From contig WHTE01000018.1 in the NCBI GenBank assembly GCA_009377845.1, positions 1 to 34,303 of the forward strand: a DNA stretch of 34,303 bases, written 5' to 3'. The notes under the pieces were generated by a model. It was given only the letters and a program-made list of their open reading frames with translations, had not been told where the DNA came from and searched no databases. The number at the start of each line of letters is the position of its first letter. Within the stretch, counting starts at the first letter, position 1. A program made the translations under genes and the position numbers. Positions 6,141-14,645 of this stretch are shown one piece after another. Source of the DNA: Nitrospirales bacterium. GTDB taxonomy: Bacteria; Nitrospirota; Nitrospiria; Nitrospirales; UBA8639.

Positions 6141-9104
6141 ATGCTGGACATAGTCGGATTTCTTAAACCGGTTTTCTCTATGGGCCGCAGAGCCTGGAAT
6201 TACCTCTCTCGTTTATTTAGGGAACGTCAAGCTGGGCGTAGGATCTCTCCGACTGATGAAAGCCCTTTAATAGACGAAGAATTCGACAAAACGCTTGCTC
6301 GGCTGAGAGGAGAAGAAGGCGAGGACGCATTTCTAAGTCAAATTAAAACTTTCATTGAGCATTCACTTGTTACTCCACCGTTTCTTCGAGAAGAGGAAAT
6401 AAGATATTGGCTCGCTGCAGAGCAGGTTCGTTGCGACTTGAAGGCATTGGCATCTCTTCGCCTAAGAGGCGTTATTGAAGATGACAACGAGGTAAAACAG
6501 CGCCTTATCCAAGCCTATGGCTCAAGCGTCTCGACCAAGCACAAGGCACTGGCAATCGAGGCAATTGAGGTCATAGTTGCAATCCTTGTTACTGGCTACA
6601 AGACAAGCCTCCAGGGGCCAACATTTCCATTAGCAGGTTTGATTCAGGCCAGTTTTACCGAAAACAGAGAAGAATTAGAAAGAGTTAGCCAAGAAATATC
6701 TGGCGTTGGGGAAAAGCTCGATAGATTCGGGCCAGACAACTTTGTAGTGATGGCGCATACAGACCAAGCCACAAAAGAATTGGATCGAATTCTCAAAAGG
6801 CGTGGATTTCGGGTTGATCGCGTGCATGATGAAGTTCGCCTTCTAGCTCGACAAATCATGGAGGGAGATTTCCGTTACGCGGATCAAAAGACCAAAACGA
6901 AAATCCTATACTGGGCGGCAAGGCTTCACACTTCTGATATCCAGCACATCTTATCTGCAAAAAACTACCTTGCGAAGCTTCACACGCTTGATTCCAACCA
7001 TGACACTCGAATTGTCGACGCATACATCATGGAGAGGGAAGGAAATATTGAAGGGGCGCTTCAACTTTTAAGGGATATCAATGACCCTGATGGCCATTCT
7101 GCTCTTTTGACAGTTCTAATTCGAACTCGCGGAAAAGAGGCTGCTCTGTCGTGGTTTGAGGAACAGCCAGAACACGAGGATGCTAAATTTCTGACTGGCC
7201 TAGGTTGGGTAAATTTGGCAGTTTCATTGGCTGAGATGAATAAATGGGAAAAGGCAATAGACTACCTCGAAGGTGCTCAGGAACATTTAGAAGAATGGCC
7301 GGACTTAGCATTTGTCGAAGGGGTCTTTAACGCGGCCATGTTACTTCCAGCTGAGATGCGACACTTGGCTCTACGAATGCAGATCTTTCATTCACAGATA
7401 CAGACCGTCAAAGGACCTAATATAGACCGGCGACGGATTCGTGCATATGAATGCTTCGATCAGGCGGCGAAACTGATGGCAGCAATTGGTGAGGGTAAAC
7501 GGGCGGAGTTAGCGATAGCCTGGCTTTTGTGGCTTAGACTCACGAATGAAACAGAAGAAATCGCTGGGGCAGCTCGGGAAGAAGTACGAGAGGTCATGAA
7601 AGATCCTGCACAAGCAGTTAATTTACTGCCTGTCGCTCTCGCATTCGGCGTGGATTTTGATAAGGACCCATTCCAACGATACCTTGCACAGCGCAGACAG
7701 ATGGGTGGTTTGGACGGTCAGGAGTCTTTCGCCGAATTTCTTTTGGTCGAGACCACCATGTCTCCTCACGAGTATGCAGAGTTTCTAGAGCGAGAAGAGA
7801 GTCGGCTCGTTAAGAATATTTCCCTTGCATTGATTGCAGGGAAACGAATAGAGGCGCTCCTAGGGGACGGGCAGGTTGCACGAGCAAGGCATGTGTTGGA
7901 AGCGCACAAGAGTGACTTTGTTGGGTATGACTACGATCGCCTCCGTGTAATGATTCTCAAAAGAGAAGGTGGAGATGCCCGAATCTCACTTGAAGAGATT
8001 TATTCAAGGACTGGAGAGTTACTAGATTTACAAAATCTGGTACGAGAAATTGAACAGGCAGGGGATTGGACGGCATTAACTCCGCTGGCGGAAAAGCTAT
8101 TCCAACTCGAACGAACAAAACACAATGCGGGTCGGCTAGTCGAGTGCATGCGGCATGATCCTCAGTTTGGATATTGTTCTATTCTGGAATTCTTCGCGGA
8201 AAATCCAGATGTGGAGGATTGGGGTAATGATTTCAGATCGGCCCAGGCATGGGCACATTTTTATTTGGGCCAATTAAAAGAGTCTCGTGCAATCAATGAC
8301 CAGCTTCTCAAAGCCCGCAACAATCCGGCAGATCTTCAGCTCGATATGAACTTAGCTATTCAGTCTGGAGACTGGGAGCGATTTCCAGCGATCGTCGATC
8401 GGGAATGGAGCAAGCGAGATAAATACAATGCGGATCTACTACTTCGCCTTGCATCGTTAGCTGCTGAAGCTGATGCAACCGCTTGCCGAACAATTGAGCT
8501 AGCCAAACTTGCGGCAAGCAAGGCCCCAAATGATCCAAGTGTGCTTATGAATGCCTATTCACTCACCGTTCAATTGGGGCGAGACCAGGATGCAGATCCA
8601 TCATGGATGTCCCGAGCAGCAGAATTGTCTTCTGACAGTGGTCCGGTCCATCGGATGGACATGCGGACTCTTGTTCAGGAGATGATGCCCGCCCATCGTG
8701 AGCGCGAGCGGTTAATCGAGCGAAATTTACTCCGAGGGGAGGTGCCCTTGCATATGGCAGCTGCCATGCTCCATATCCCACTGTCACGGATACTTATCGA
8801 CCTCCCTCGGCGGAATGCAGACCAGAGTGACGGTCGCCGCCGTGTGATAATTCCAATAGCTTCAGGAGCGCGACAGATCATCGGACTTCAACGGTCCTGG
8901 GTTATGGGTTTAGATATCACCTCCATAATGGTCCTTGGATTCCTGGACCTCCTCAGAAACGTCCTGAAGGCTTTTGATCGTATTGTTCTGACACCTGAGA
9001 CCATGATTGTTCTTCTCGACGAACGTCGCCGAGTGCGCTTTCACCAACCTTCGCGCATCAACAACGCCGAAGAGATTCGTGAGCTCATTGACAAAGACAG
9101 CTAA
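6141..9104 (+). CDS. Large helical-repeat protein ending in the first part of a PIN-like domain (TPR-PIN conflict protein, N-terminal portion)
   Basis: The 987-residue protein is mostly alpha-helical. Residues about 260-870 show TPR-like helix pairs, for example AYIMEREGNIEGALQLLRDI and SLAEMNKWEKAIDYLEGAQE. From about residue 915 the character changes: WVMGLDITSIMVLGFLDLL, then VLTPETMIVLLDERRRVRFH. This matches the start of the PIN-like nuclease domain of TPR-GreAB-C-PIN type conflict proteins as I remember them, with D925 the likely first metal ligand. I cannot make out a GreAB-C domain. The frame stops at 9104 inside the PIN fold, and the next gene supplies the rest in another frame. These proteins are thought to act in anti-phage or other biological conflict; that role is inferred. 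The ribosome binding site is weak (GCGGAA). Confidence 0.7.
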   Translation: MLDIVGFLKPVFSMGRRAWNYLSRLFRERQAGRRISPTDESPLIDEEFDKTLARLRGEEGEDAFLSQIKTFIEHSLVTPPFLREEEIRYWLAAEQVRCDLKALASLRLRGVIEDDNEVKQRLIQAYGSSVSTKHKALAIEAIEVIVAILVTGYKTSLQGPTFPLAGLIQASFTENREELERVSQEISGVGEKLDRFGPDNFVVMAHTDQATKELDRILKRRGFRVDRVHDEVRLLARQIMEGDFRYADQKTKTKILYWAARLHTSDIQHILSAKNYLAKLHTLDSNHDTRIVDAYIMEREGNIEGALQLLRDINDPDGHSALLTVLIRTRGKEAALSWFEEQPEHEDAKFLTGLGWVNLAVSLAEMNKWEKAIDYLEGAQEHLEEWPDLAFVEGVFNAAMLLPAEMRHLALRMQIFHSQIQTVKGPNIDRRRIRAYECFDQAAKLMAAIGEGKRAELAIAWLLWLRLTNETEEIAGAAREEVREVMKDPAQAVNLLPVALAFGVDFDKDPFQRYLAQRRQMGGLDGQESFAEFLLVETTMSPHEYAEFLEREESRLVKNISLALIAGKRIEALLGDGQVARARHVLEAHKSDFVGYDYDRLRVMILKREGGDARISLEEIYSRTGELLDLQNLVREIEQAGDWTALTPLAEKLFQLERTKHNAGRLVECMRHDPQFGYCSILEFFAENPDVEDWGNDFRSAQAWAHFYLGQLKESRAINDQLLKARNNPADLQLDMNLAIQSGDWERFPAIVDREWSKRDKYNADLLLRLASLAAEADATACRTIELAKLAASKAPNDPSVLMNAYSLTVQLGRDQDADPSWMSRAAELSSDSGPVHRMDMRTLVQEMMPAHRERERLIERNLLRGEVPLHMAAAMLHIPLSRILIDLPRRNADQSDGRRRVIIPIASGARQIIGLQRSWVMGLDITSIMVLGFLDLLRNVLKAFDRIVLTPETMIVLLDERRRVRFHQPSRINNAEEIRELIDKDS

Positions 9105-9109
9105 GGCCT

Positions 9110-10441
9110 GTGACTTCATCTACAGAACCACCGCCGTGGCTTGCCGAGGAGGTTGGCCGGGACCTTGCTGAGATACTTGAAGATGCCCGTATCAACAATG
9201 GCCGTGTCGTTCGTCCTCGTCCTATATTCCAATTGCGCACATTTCTTGAGAAAGAAGCTGACCTGAAGGAATATGACAAACTAATCTTGTCGACCACAGA
9301 CTTAGGGCGCCTTTTTGTTGAGTCAGGGAAGCTTAGTCGTGAGATATATGAGCAGGCTAGGAAGTATCTGGTTATGCACGACAAAGGCCAGGAAGTGAGC
9401 ACACTGACAGCTGCCTCCATTTTCAACGCCCCCCTATATCTCGATGACCTCGCTGTCATATATCTTCAGCAAGCTGGACTCCTGCAGTCGGTGTGTCGTT
9501 GCAGTGTAGATCTTTGGATCCACCCATCCATGAGGGAAGAGCAGTCCACTCTTGTGGTCACGAACAGAGAGGGTGAACGTCTTAACGAACAAATAGACGA
9601 CATTCGGTCCGCACTACGCGAGGCATTAGATATTGGTAAAGCTGGTTTTCTGCCCCGACATGAGCTCGAAAATGAGATGGTTGGATCTTTGGCAGGATTT
9701 CTTGCGGACACTGGAACGTGCGATATTATCTCCATCGATGACCGCTGCCTGAATCGCCATGGTCTCCTTACGGACAAAAATGGACGCAATGTGCCGATCA
9801 CATGCACTCTGGATCTAATTAGCTATCTGGAAGCTCACGGATTAATAGACACCGCGAAGAAACAGGCGACCTTGCATCGGCTCCGGGAAGGGGGTTTCGC
9901 TTTGGTATCGGTAGACCCTGATGCGCTTCAGCGATTGTTGCGCGCAGCATTATTTGATCAGGACAATAAACTAATCGAGAGTGCTGAGCTAAGGGCTCTT
10001 CGCCAGACCCTTATGCGTATTCGCAGCCTTGATATGATCCAGTGCCCCCTGGAATCACCGTATCTGGCTAGGCTCCGTATTGCCTGTATCCTTACAATTC
10101 GGCGTTTATGGGAGAACAATGATTCGCCCATACAGCATACAGTTGCTCTTACGGACTGGGTTTGGAATAACGTAGCACCTTCGCCGCTTGACTGGGAACG
10201 ACCTGCTTCTTCTAGAGAAGACAGTTTCCCAGTTCGTGAAGCCTATGTTAGGCACCTAGCTCTTCTGCTCAGTCCCATGTCGGGTGTAACAAAGCAACGG
10301 TATGAAACGTACTTGAACTGGATTGAGCGAGGTGTGTTAGAGCCATTGCTACCAGCCAACAATGACTTAATTGATGATTTGGTCAAGCAAATAAAGATCG
10401 AAATCAACCAGCTGGTCGAGAAGTTGAGCAATGAAAATTAG
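9110..10441 (+). CDS. Remainder of the PIN-like domain and C-terminal region (TPR-PIN conflict protein, C-terminal portion)
   Basis: The 443-residue frame begins at GTG 9110, six bases after the stop of the previous gene. It opens TSSTEPPPWLAEEVGRDLA and later has LYLDDLAVIYLQQAGLL, IHPSMREE, a CDIISIDDRCLNRHG motif (D210/D211) and LREGGFALVSVD. The IDDR segment and the strand-helix pattern around it are the second half of a PIN-like fold, so its acidic residues would have to join D925 of the upstream protein. One extra A in the AAA run at 9093-9095 would fuse the two frames as DKRQLRPVTSS. It is either a natural split with coupled translation (weak AAGG before the GTG), a broken gene, or an assembly error. 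Confidence 0.7.
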   Translation: MTSSTEPPPWLAEEVGRDLAEILEDARINNGRVVRPRPIFQLRTFLEKEADLKEYDKLILSTTDLGRLFVESGKLSREIYEQARKYLVMHDKGQEVSTLTAASIFNAPLYLDDLAVIYLQQAGLLQSVCRCSVDLWIHPSMREEQSTLVVTNREGERLNEQIDDIRSALREALDIGKAGFLPRHELENEMVGSLAGFLADTGTCDIISIDDRCLNRHGLLTDKNGRNVPITCTLDLISYLEAHGLIDTAKKQATLHRLREGGFALVSVDPDALQRLLRAALFDQDNKLIESAELRALRQTLMRIRSLDMIQCPLESPYLARLRIACILTIRRLWENNDSPIQHTVALTDWVWNNVAPSPLDWERPASSREDSFPVREAYVRHLALLLSPMSGVTKQRYETYLNWIERGVLEPLLPANNDLIDDLVKQIKIEINQLVEKLSNEN

Positions 10442-12347
10442 CAGAGCCTTAATCGCTAGACACTTGTGCAACCTTTTGCCCTCACGAGTTAAAAGGCGAG
10501 TTCTAGGGGACCTAACTTTCGTCTCTCAATATGGTCGATTTACTCAAACAATCCTGACGTTTGCTCCTGGAATTTCTATGGATCAAAGTGAGCTCTTTGC
10601 TGCGATCCGTCGTGCACTTGCTTGCCACGGGAATCAAAAAGTTGCAGATATCGAGGGCAATGAATTCTTTGTTATCTTCGAAGATGACATGGTTTTTCTT
10701 AAGAAGATGGTCGAGAAAGGTCCAAGAACATTAGCTCCGCTGGGCCAATTTCTGATTCTTTCACCTGATAAAGATACCCGGATTCGGGCAATTAATAAAC
10801 TTCTGGATTGGCTTGGGCCAACGGCACCGGACTTTTCAGGATTGCTGATGGCAGCCGAGGAACACGATGTCACTGATGCAGAAACTGGAAATATACTAGA
10901 AGAGATTATTAATGGCTTTGAAGCCCACCGAACAAGAATCGTTAAAATGAACAATGGCGGAAAAATCCAGCTCGATGATATCGTGCCAGATTCACTTTCC
11001 TATTTTGAGCGTTTTTGCGGCCCAAATCCTCGGGGTCTTTCGCCAGCGGAGTACCTGACCAAAATACTACCTTCATGTAGGAAACAATTGTTAAGCAGGA
11101 ATCTTGAACGAGGCCTGGAGATCTGCTTACTTGGTGCGTTGCGTGATGATCTTATGCCCGCTGCTTGGACTGACAAAGTAACCGATGAAGAAATGTGGAA
11201 TGCACTAGATTCAATCGAGATGCAGTGCAACCCGTTTGGACTCCTTGGCGTACTTGATATCGCAATAAATCGCCAGCATGACGAGCGATACAGGAACTTA
11301 GCAGATGAGATTATGGGCAAACTCCTACAAGACCAATTGCTTCGTCCAGATGGCGGAGATTGTTATGACCTACTCCCTCTCTTTTCGCAGCTTGTGCTTG
11401 ACCGAATAAACGTACTTGAAGGCGGGGCTTTATGTAGACCATTTTGGAAGCGGATGTGTGCATTGATGCATGCTGGAATACTTATGCAGTCAACCTTGCA
11501 TAGACAAATTAATATGGACGCTTTGCGTGGATGGGTTCTCTCCAATAGAAATATAGCTGGAACATATGCGAAGATGGTTGATCTGCGCCATGAGCCGATG
11601 TACCGAGCAGGGGAAATGTCACGTTCCTCTCTTCGAGAAGAAATTATAGGAAGGCTTGTGATGCTTAGGGATAGACGCCAAGCTACTGGTTTTCCGGTGC
11701 CACGCTCTGAGAAGATTGCCGAGGCCATGACCCGTCTTTCTAGCAAAGGCTCTCCACTAGGCTGGGCAATGCCAGGGCCACTTGATGGACATCGGCGACC
11801 AGCCGAACAGAAAGGACGCAGCCTGTCAGAAACTGACGTCACCAATATTCTCGAAGAGCTTTCCAAGGACCCTTTTGGTCCAATTTGGTCCAAATTAGCC
11901 TACTTCTCTCAATGCTTCGACCTGGGTCCAATAATCCTGCTGCGAGCGTGCGAGGTGAGTTCAGGGTCAGCCTTCGAGATTAAGCAGTTGGAGGGGCAGA
12001 CACAACCAGATCGACTGTTCGATATCTGTCTCGTGGCTGCAGCCCACCGGAATACGGATTTGGCTCGGTCAATCTCTGCCATAGCTCTAGCGAGAGCGCC
12101 GCATGCCCAATCTGGCGTGAAGGCCCTGGCAATCTTTCACATCCTCTTAGTTGCCAGCGCAGCGTTCGAGCGGGATGATGAGTGGTCGCATTGGATTGAG
12201 GAACAACTCGCAGGCCTTGCTAACAGACTGCCGCAGGGTGAAGCTACGAAAACTCTTTTGGAACATATGGACCACATCAAAAGAGTCTTGCCGCTTGAAC
12301 GTTCGATATGCTCACGGGCAGAAGCAATCGTCTCTGCAGCAAATTGA
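10431..12347 (+). CDS. Uncharacterised partner protein of the TPR-PIN cluster
   Basis: A 638-residue protein whose ATG overlaps the end of the previous gene by 11 bases, so translation is probably coupled and the product likely works with the TPR-PIN protein. I do not recognise a named domain. It is soluble, without signal peptide or membrane segments. It looks mixed alpha/beta for the first 80 residues and mainly helical afterwards, with Leu-rich helices that could be further repeats (for example LLGVLDIAINRQHDERYRNL). A polar linker around residues 430-470 separates a final helical part of about 170 residues. No nuclease, kinase or P-loop motif is visible. It may be a specificity, sensor or regulatory subunit; that is a guess from position only. 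Confidence 0.7.
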   Translation: MKISRALIARHLCNLLPSRVKRRVLGDLTFVSQYGRFTQTILTFAPGISMDQSELFAAIRRALACHGNQKVADIEGNEFFVIFEDDMVFLKKMVEKGPRTLAPLGQFLILSPDKDTRIRAINKLLDWLGPTAPDFSGLLMAAEEHDVTDAETGNILEEIINGFEAHRTRIVKMNNGGKIQLDDIVPDSLSYFERFCGPNPRGLSPAEYLTKILPSCRKQLLSRNLERGLEICLLGALRDDLMPAAWTDKVTDEEMWNALDSIEMQCNPFGLLGVLDIAINRQHDERYRNLADEIMGKLLQDQLLRPDGGDCYDLLPLFSQLVLDRINVLEGGALCRPFWKRMCALMHAGILMQSTLHRQINMDALRGWVLSNRNIAGTYAKMVDLRHEPMYRAGEMSRSSLREEIIGRLVMLRDRRQATGFPVPRSEKIAEAMTRLSSKGSPLGWAMPGPLDGHRRPAEQKGRSLSETDVTNILEELSKDPFGPIWSKLAYFSQCFDLGPIILLRACEVSSGSAFEIKQLEGQTQPDRLFDICLVAAAHRNTDLARSISAIALARAPHAQSGVKALAIFHILLVASAAFERDDEWSHWIEEQLAGLANRLPQGEATKTLLEHMDHIKRVLPLERSICSRAEAIVSAAN

Positions 12348-12465
12348 GAGGAACCAACTTAGGAAATGAATAAGGGGACGGGACACATTGTGGAAGGAAG
12401 CATTTTTGGATTAGACAAACCATTCGAACAAAAATAGTGAAAATACAGCTGTATAATTTCAGCTC

Positions 12466-12792
12466 ATGACTCAACTTGTATTAATCGAACAGGAGCTCGC
12501 TGCAGCCAAAGAAGCGTTGAAGATCGGCAATGAGGGCAAGGCGCGTGTCTGTACGCGGCGGGCGGTGGCGCTTGCCGATGAGGCCTGGCTGGCGAAACAG
12601 TCTGATCAGCCCTTTCGCGGGGATTCCCTGGCGCATCTTCGCCGGATTCAGCAAGATCTGTCCCTCCCGCTTTCCGTTCGCGAGGCGGCTGAACGCTTGA
12701 GTACGACCGTCACCAGAAAAGACTCCGCCCCATTTACCACCGACCCCATTGGCGACGCCAGAATCATCACTACGTATCTGACTGGGCCTTAG
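12466..12792 (+). CDS. Small conserved helical protein, copy 2 (function unknown)
   Basis: A 108-residue paralogue of the protein at 5060-5371, sharing LIEQEL, ALKIGN, GKARVC.RRAVAL, PFRGDSLAHLRRIQ, and RLSTTVTRKDSAPFT in the same order. It is slightly longer at the C-terminus (TTYLTGP), so copy 1 may be trimmed there. It follows the TPR-PIN cluster by 118 bases in the same orientation, but belongs to its own transcription unit as far as can be seen. The pair forms long direct repeats around the island and could support its loss or duplication by homologous recombination. Confidence 0.75.
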   Translation: MTQLVLIEQELAAAKEALKIGNEGKARVCTRRAVALADEAWLAKQSDQPFRGDSLAHLRRIQQDLSLPLSVREAAERLSTTVTRKDSAPFTTDPIGDARIITTYLTGP

Positions 12793-13101
12793 CACCCGCC
12801 TGTTTGCTCCTCCCTGTGTTTGATCAGCCGCCCAGCCTTTAGCTATCGGATTGCCTTATCATGTCGTTTACCTGTTGCGTTGGCTGGTTCAAAGGATGCA
12901 AAAGACATAGCAGACATTTTTGAAATCCTGCTACATTCTGCTTTAGTGGTTTCTAAAAATAAAGCGGAGCCGTTCTTGTTTCAATGAAGGCCTCTGCAGC
13001 AAGAACGGGTGAGAAGAACACGGAATCCGAAAATCCCCCTAATCCCCCTTTTTCTAAGGGGGAATGTAAATATCTTACTTGCCCGCAAATTGAGGTCGAT
13101 C
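12793..13101. other. Intergenic stretch with a REP-like hairpin
   Basis: No gene is evident. The only clear structure is the C-rich/G-rich hairpin at about 13032-13065, annotated separately. Confidence 0.5.
13032..13065. repeat. REP-like hairpin repeat, copy 1
   Basis: ATCCCCCTAATCCCCCTTTT is followed by CTAAGGGGGAAT, forming a CCCCCT/AGGGGG stem. The same kind of unit recurs at 14556-14590. These look like the dispersed short palindromic repeats common between genes in this type of genome. Confidence 0.6.
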
Positions 13102-13713
13102 ATGCATCGTGTGATTCTTCTTCTTGCCGTCGGATTGTTGTTTTTTTCAGCCGGGTGTACCACCGGGCATCAGGATCTTTCCTCTTTTCCCGAAAGATTT
13201 TCTCCGCAGACGGTCATTGTGTCGCTTGATACGTGGCATGCCATGCTTGCGTTTCCGACTTCAGAAAACGGTGAACAGGTGTATGAAGAATGGGGGTATG
13301 CCGAACGTGCCTGGTATGTGGATGGGGAGCAAGGCATCAGTGGAATGTTCCGCGCGCTGTTTTGGCCGACGGATGGCGTTGTCGAAGTGGGGCGGCATAC
13401 CGCAATCTGGGCGGAGCGGACGCCACAACCGCCGGCCGAAGTGTTTGTGTTTCATCTCGAAACAGAACAATACCGGCAATTACGGCTGTTCCTCGAATCC
13501 ACGCTCTTATCCCGAACGGCTCTTGCCAGTTTTGGAGGTTCAGACTTTTATCCATCGGTCCGGTCCTACCATCTCTTTCACACCTGCCACCAGTATGCTG
13601 CCCATGCGCTTCAGGCAGCCGGCCTTCCGCTCACGCCGGCGTTCGCCTTTAACCGGACCAGCCTCGGGTGGCAATTGAGACGCCTCCCACAGAAATTAGA
13701 TGATTCGTCTTAA
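13102..13713 (+). CDS. DUF2459-family lipoprotein
   Basis: The start is set at the ATG at 13102, preceded by GAGG with a good spacing. It gives a clear lipoprotein signal: MHRVILLLAVGLLFFSAGC, with Cys19 as the lipidated residue; an upstream in-frame start would bury this signal. The 203-residue protein has VSLDTWHAMLAFP, EEWGYAERAWYVDG and ALFWPTDGVVEVG, the pattern of DUF2459 (TIGR02117-type) proteins, whose function is unknown. Near the end, YHLFHTCHQYAAHALQAAG supplies His and Cys residues that could bind metal or act in catalysis. It is likely anchored to a periplasm-facing membrane. Confidence 0.8.
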   Translation: MHRVILLLAVGLLFFSAGCTTGHQDLSSFPERFSPQTVIVSLDTWHAMLAFPTSENGEQVYEEWGYAERAWYVDGEQGISGMFRALFWPTDGVVEVGRHTAIWAERTPQPPAEVFVFHLETEQYRQLRLFLESTLLSRTALASFGGSDFYPSVRSYHLFHTCHQYAAHALQAAGLPLTPAFAFNRTSLGWQLRRLPQKLDDSS

Positions 13714-13775
13714 CGGCGAATGGAAACTTGTCGTGATCGTGAATTCCCCAGGCTTCCTCATCCTTGCCATTACGG

Positions 13776-14459
13776 TTACCGCCGGACGAGGCGGATCCAC
13801 CGCCACAAATTAACGAGGCTGAAGAGTGATGAGGCTAAATAGGTGAGGGCGGCAGCCGTGAGGATACGCTTGGCTCCATATAAATCGGGGGGTGCCAGGT
13901 AACCCCCTTCTCTGAGGATCGGCAAAGCCCGTCGAAAACTCGCATTCCATTCCACCGGCAAGGTGATGAGATGCACCATTGCGGATATGCTCATGGTTGC
14001 CATCGCCGCGACCAATACGGCAAGGCCCACGGCGGGAATCCGGGCAATCCCGGCCAGCACAGGGATGCCCAACATGAGATACGACCCGGCCTTTTCCGCT
14101 TTCTGCGCAAATTTTATCAGGTGAGTCCGATCTTTTAAGAGTGCATAGCCTTCATGATCCTGCAAGGCATGGCCCACTTCATGCGCCGCGATAACCGCGG
14201 CGGTCAGGGATTTGCCGCTGTAATATTGCGGAGTCAGACCGACGACTTTGGTTTCGGGATTGTAATGGTCCCCGAGCGGCGTGGGTTCGACCCGAACCTG
14301 TTGCAGACCAAAACGATTGAGCAAATGACGCGCTAACTCGCCGCCCGTTCCCGGAAGATCGTCACGGTGTTGACGATACTGCCGGAACACCCACCACACC
14401 CACAGTTGGGGTCCCATCACTATTCCGATGAACATGAGGAGGAGAAGAATCAGGCGCAT
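13776..14459 (-). CDS. YugP-type membrane zinc metallopeptidase
   Basis: A 227-residue protein with an N-terminal membrane segment (residues 3-25, LILLLLMFIGIVMGPQLWVW), then the zinc-protease signature AAHEVGHALQDHEG near residues 91-104, whose HEVGH supplies the two His ligands and catalytic Glu. Two further hydrophobic segments follow (about 130-165, and 200-220). This is the layout of the YugP/neutral zinc metallopeptidase family (formerly DUF1751-like), membrane proteases of unknown substrate. It is transcribed away from the DUF2459 gene and towards it, so the two genes converge. No clear ribosome binding site was found. Confidence 0.85.
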   Translation of the reverse strand: MRLILLLLMFIGIVMGPQLWVWWVFRQYRQHRDDLPGTGGELARHLLNRFGLQQVRVEPTPLGDHYNPETKVVGLTPQYYSGKSLTAAVIAAHEVGHALQDHEGYALLKDRTHLIKFAQKAEKAGSYLMLGIPVLAGIARIPAVGLAVLVAAMATMSISAMVHLITLPVEWNASFRRALPILREGGYLAPPDLYGAKRILTAAALTYLASSLFSLVNLWRWIRLVRR

Positions 14460-14555
14460 GGAACTATTTCGAAGTGGGACGTGAAATGGAACAAGTCAAA
14501 CATTAATAATTTCGCAAGAAGATTGCGCAGTATTCGGGAAAACCATAACATTTGA

Positions 14556-14590
14556 AAATCCCCCTCGCCCACTTTGTCAAAGGGGGAATT
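14556..14590. repeat. REP-like hairpin repeat, copy 2 (possible terminator)
   Basis: AATCCCCCTCGCCCACTTTG is followed by TCAAAGGGGGAATTTTT. The CCCCCT/AGGGGG stem matches the unit at 13032-13065. It lies just downstream of selO on the minus strand and could also end its transcription. Confidence 0.6.
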
Positions 14591-14645
14591 TTTCCAGGTA
14601 TTACCCCCTGGCAAATTATTTTTTCATTTCTCTCCTCTTAACTTT

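Noticed and set aside
9085-9115. Programmed ribosomal frameshift joining the two TPR-PIN frames
   Set aside because: No X-XXY-YYZ slippery heptamer or evident downstream stimulatory structure was seen; a one-base loss is simpler.
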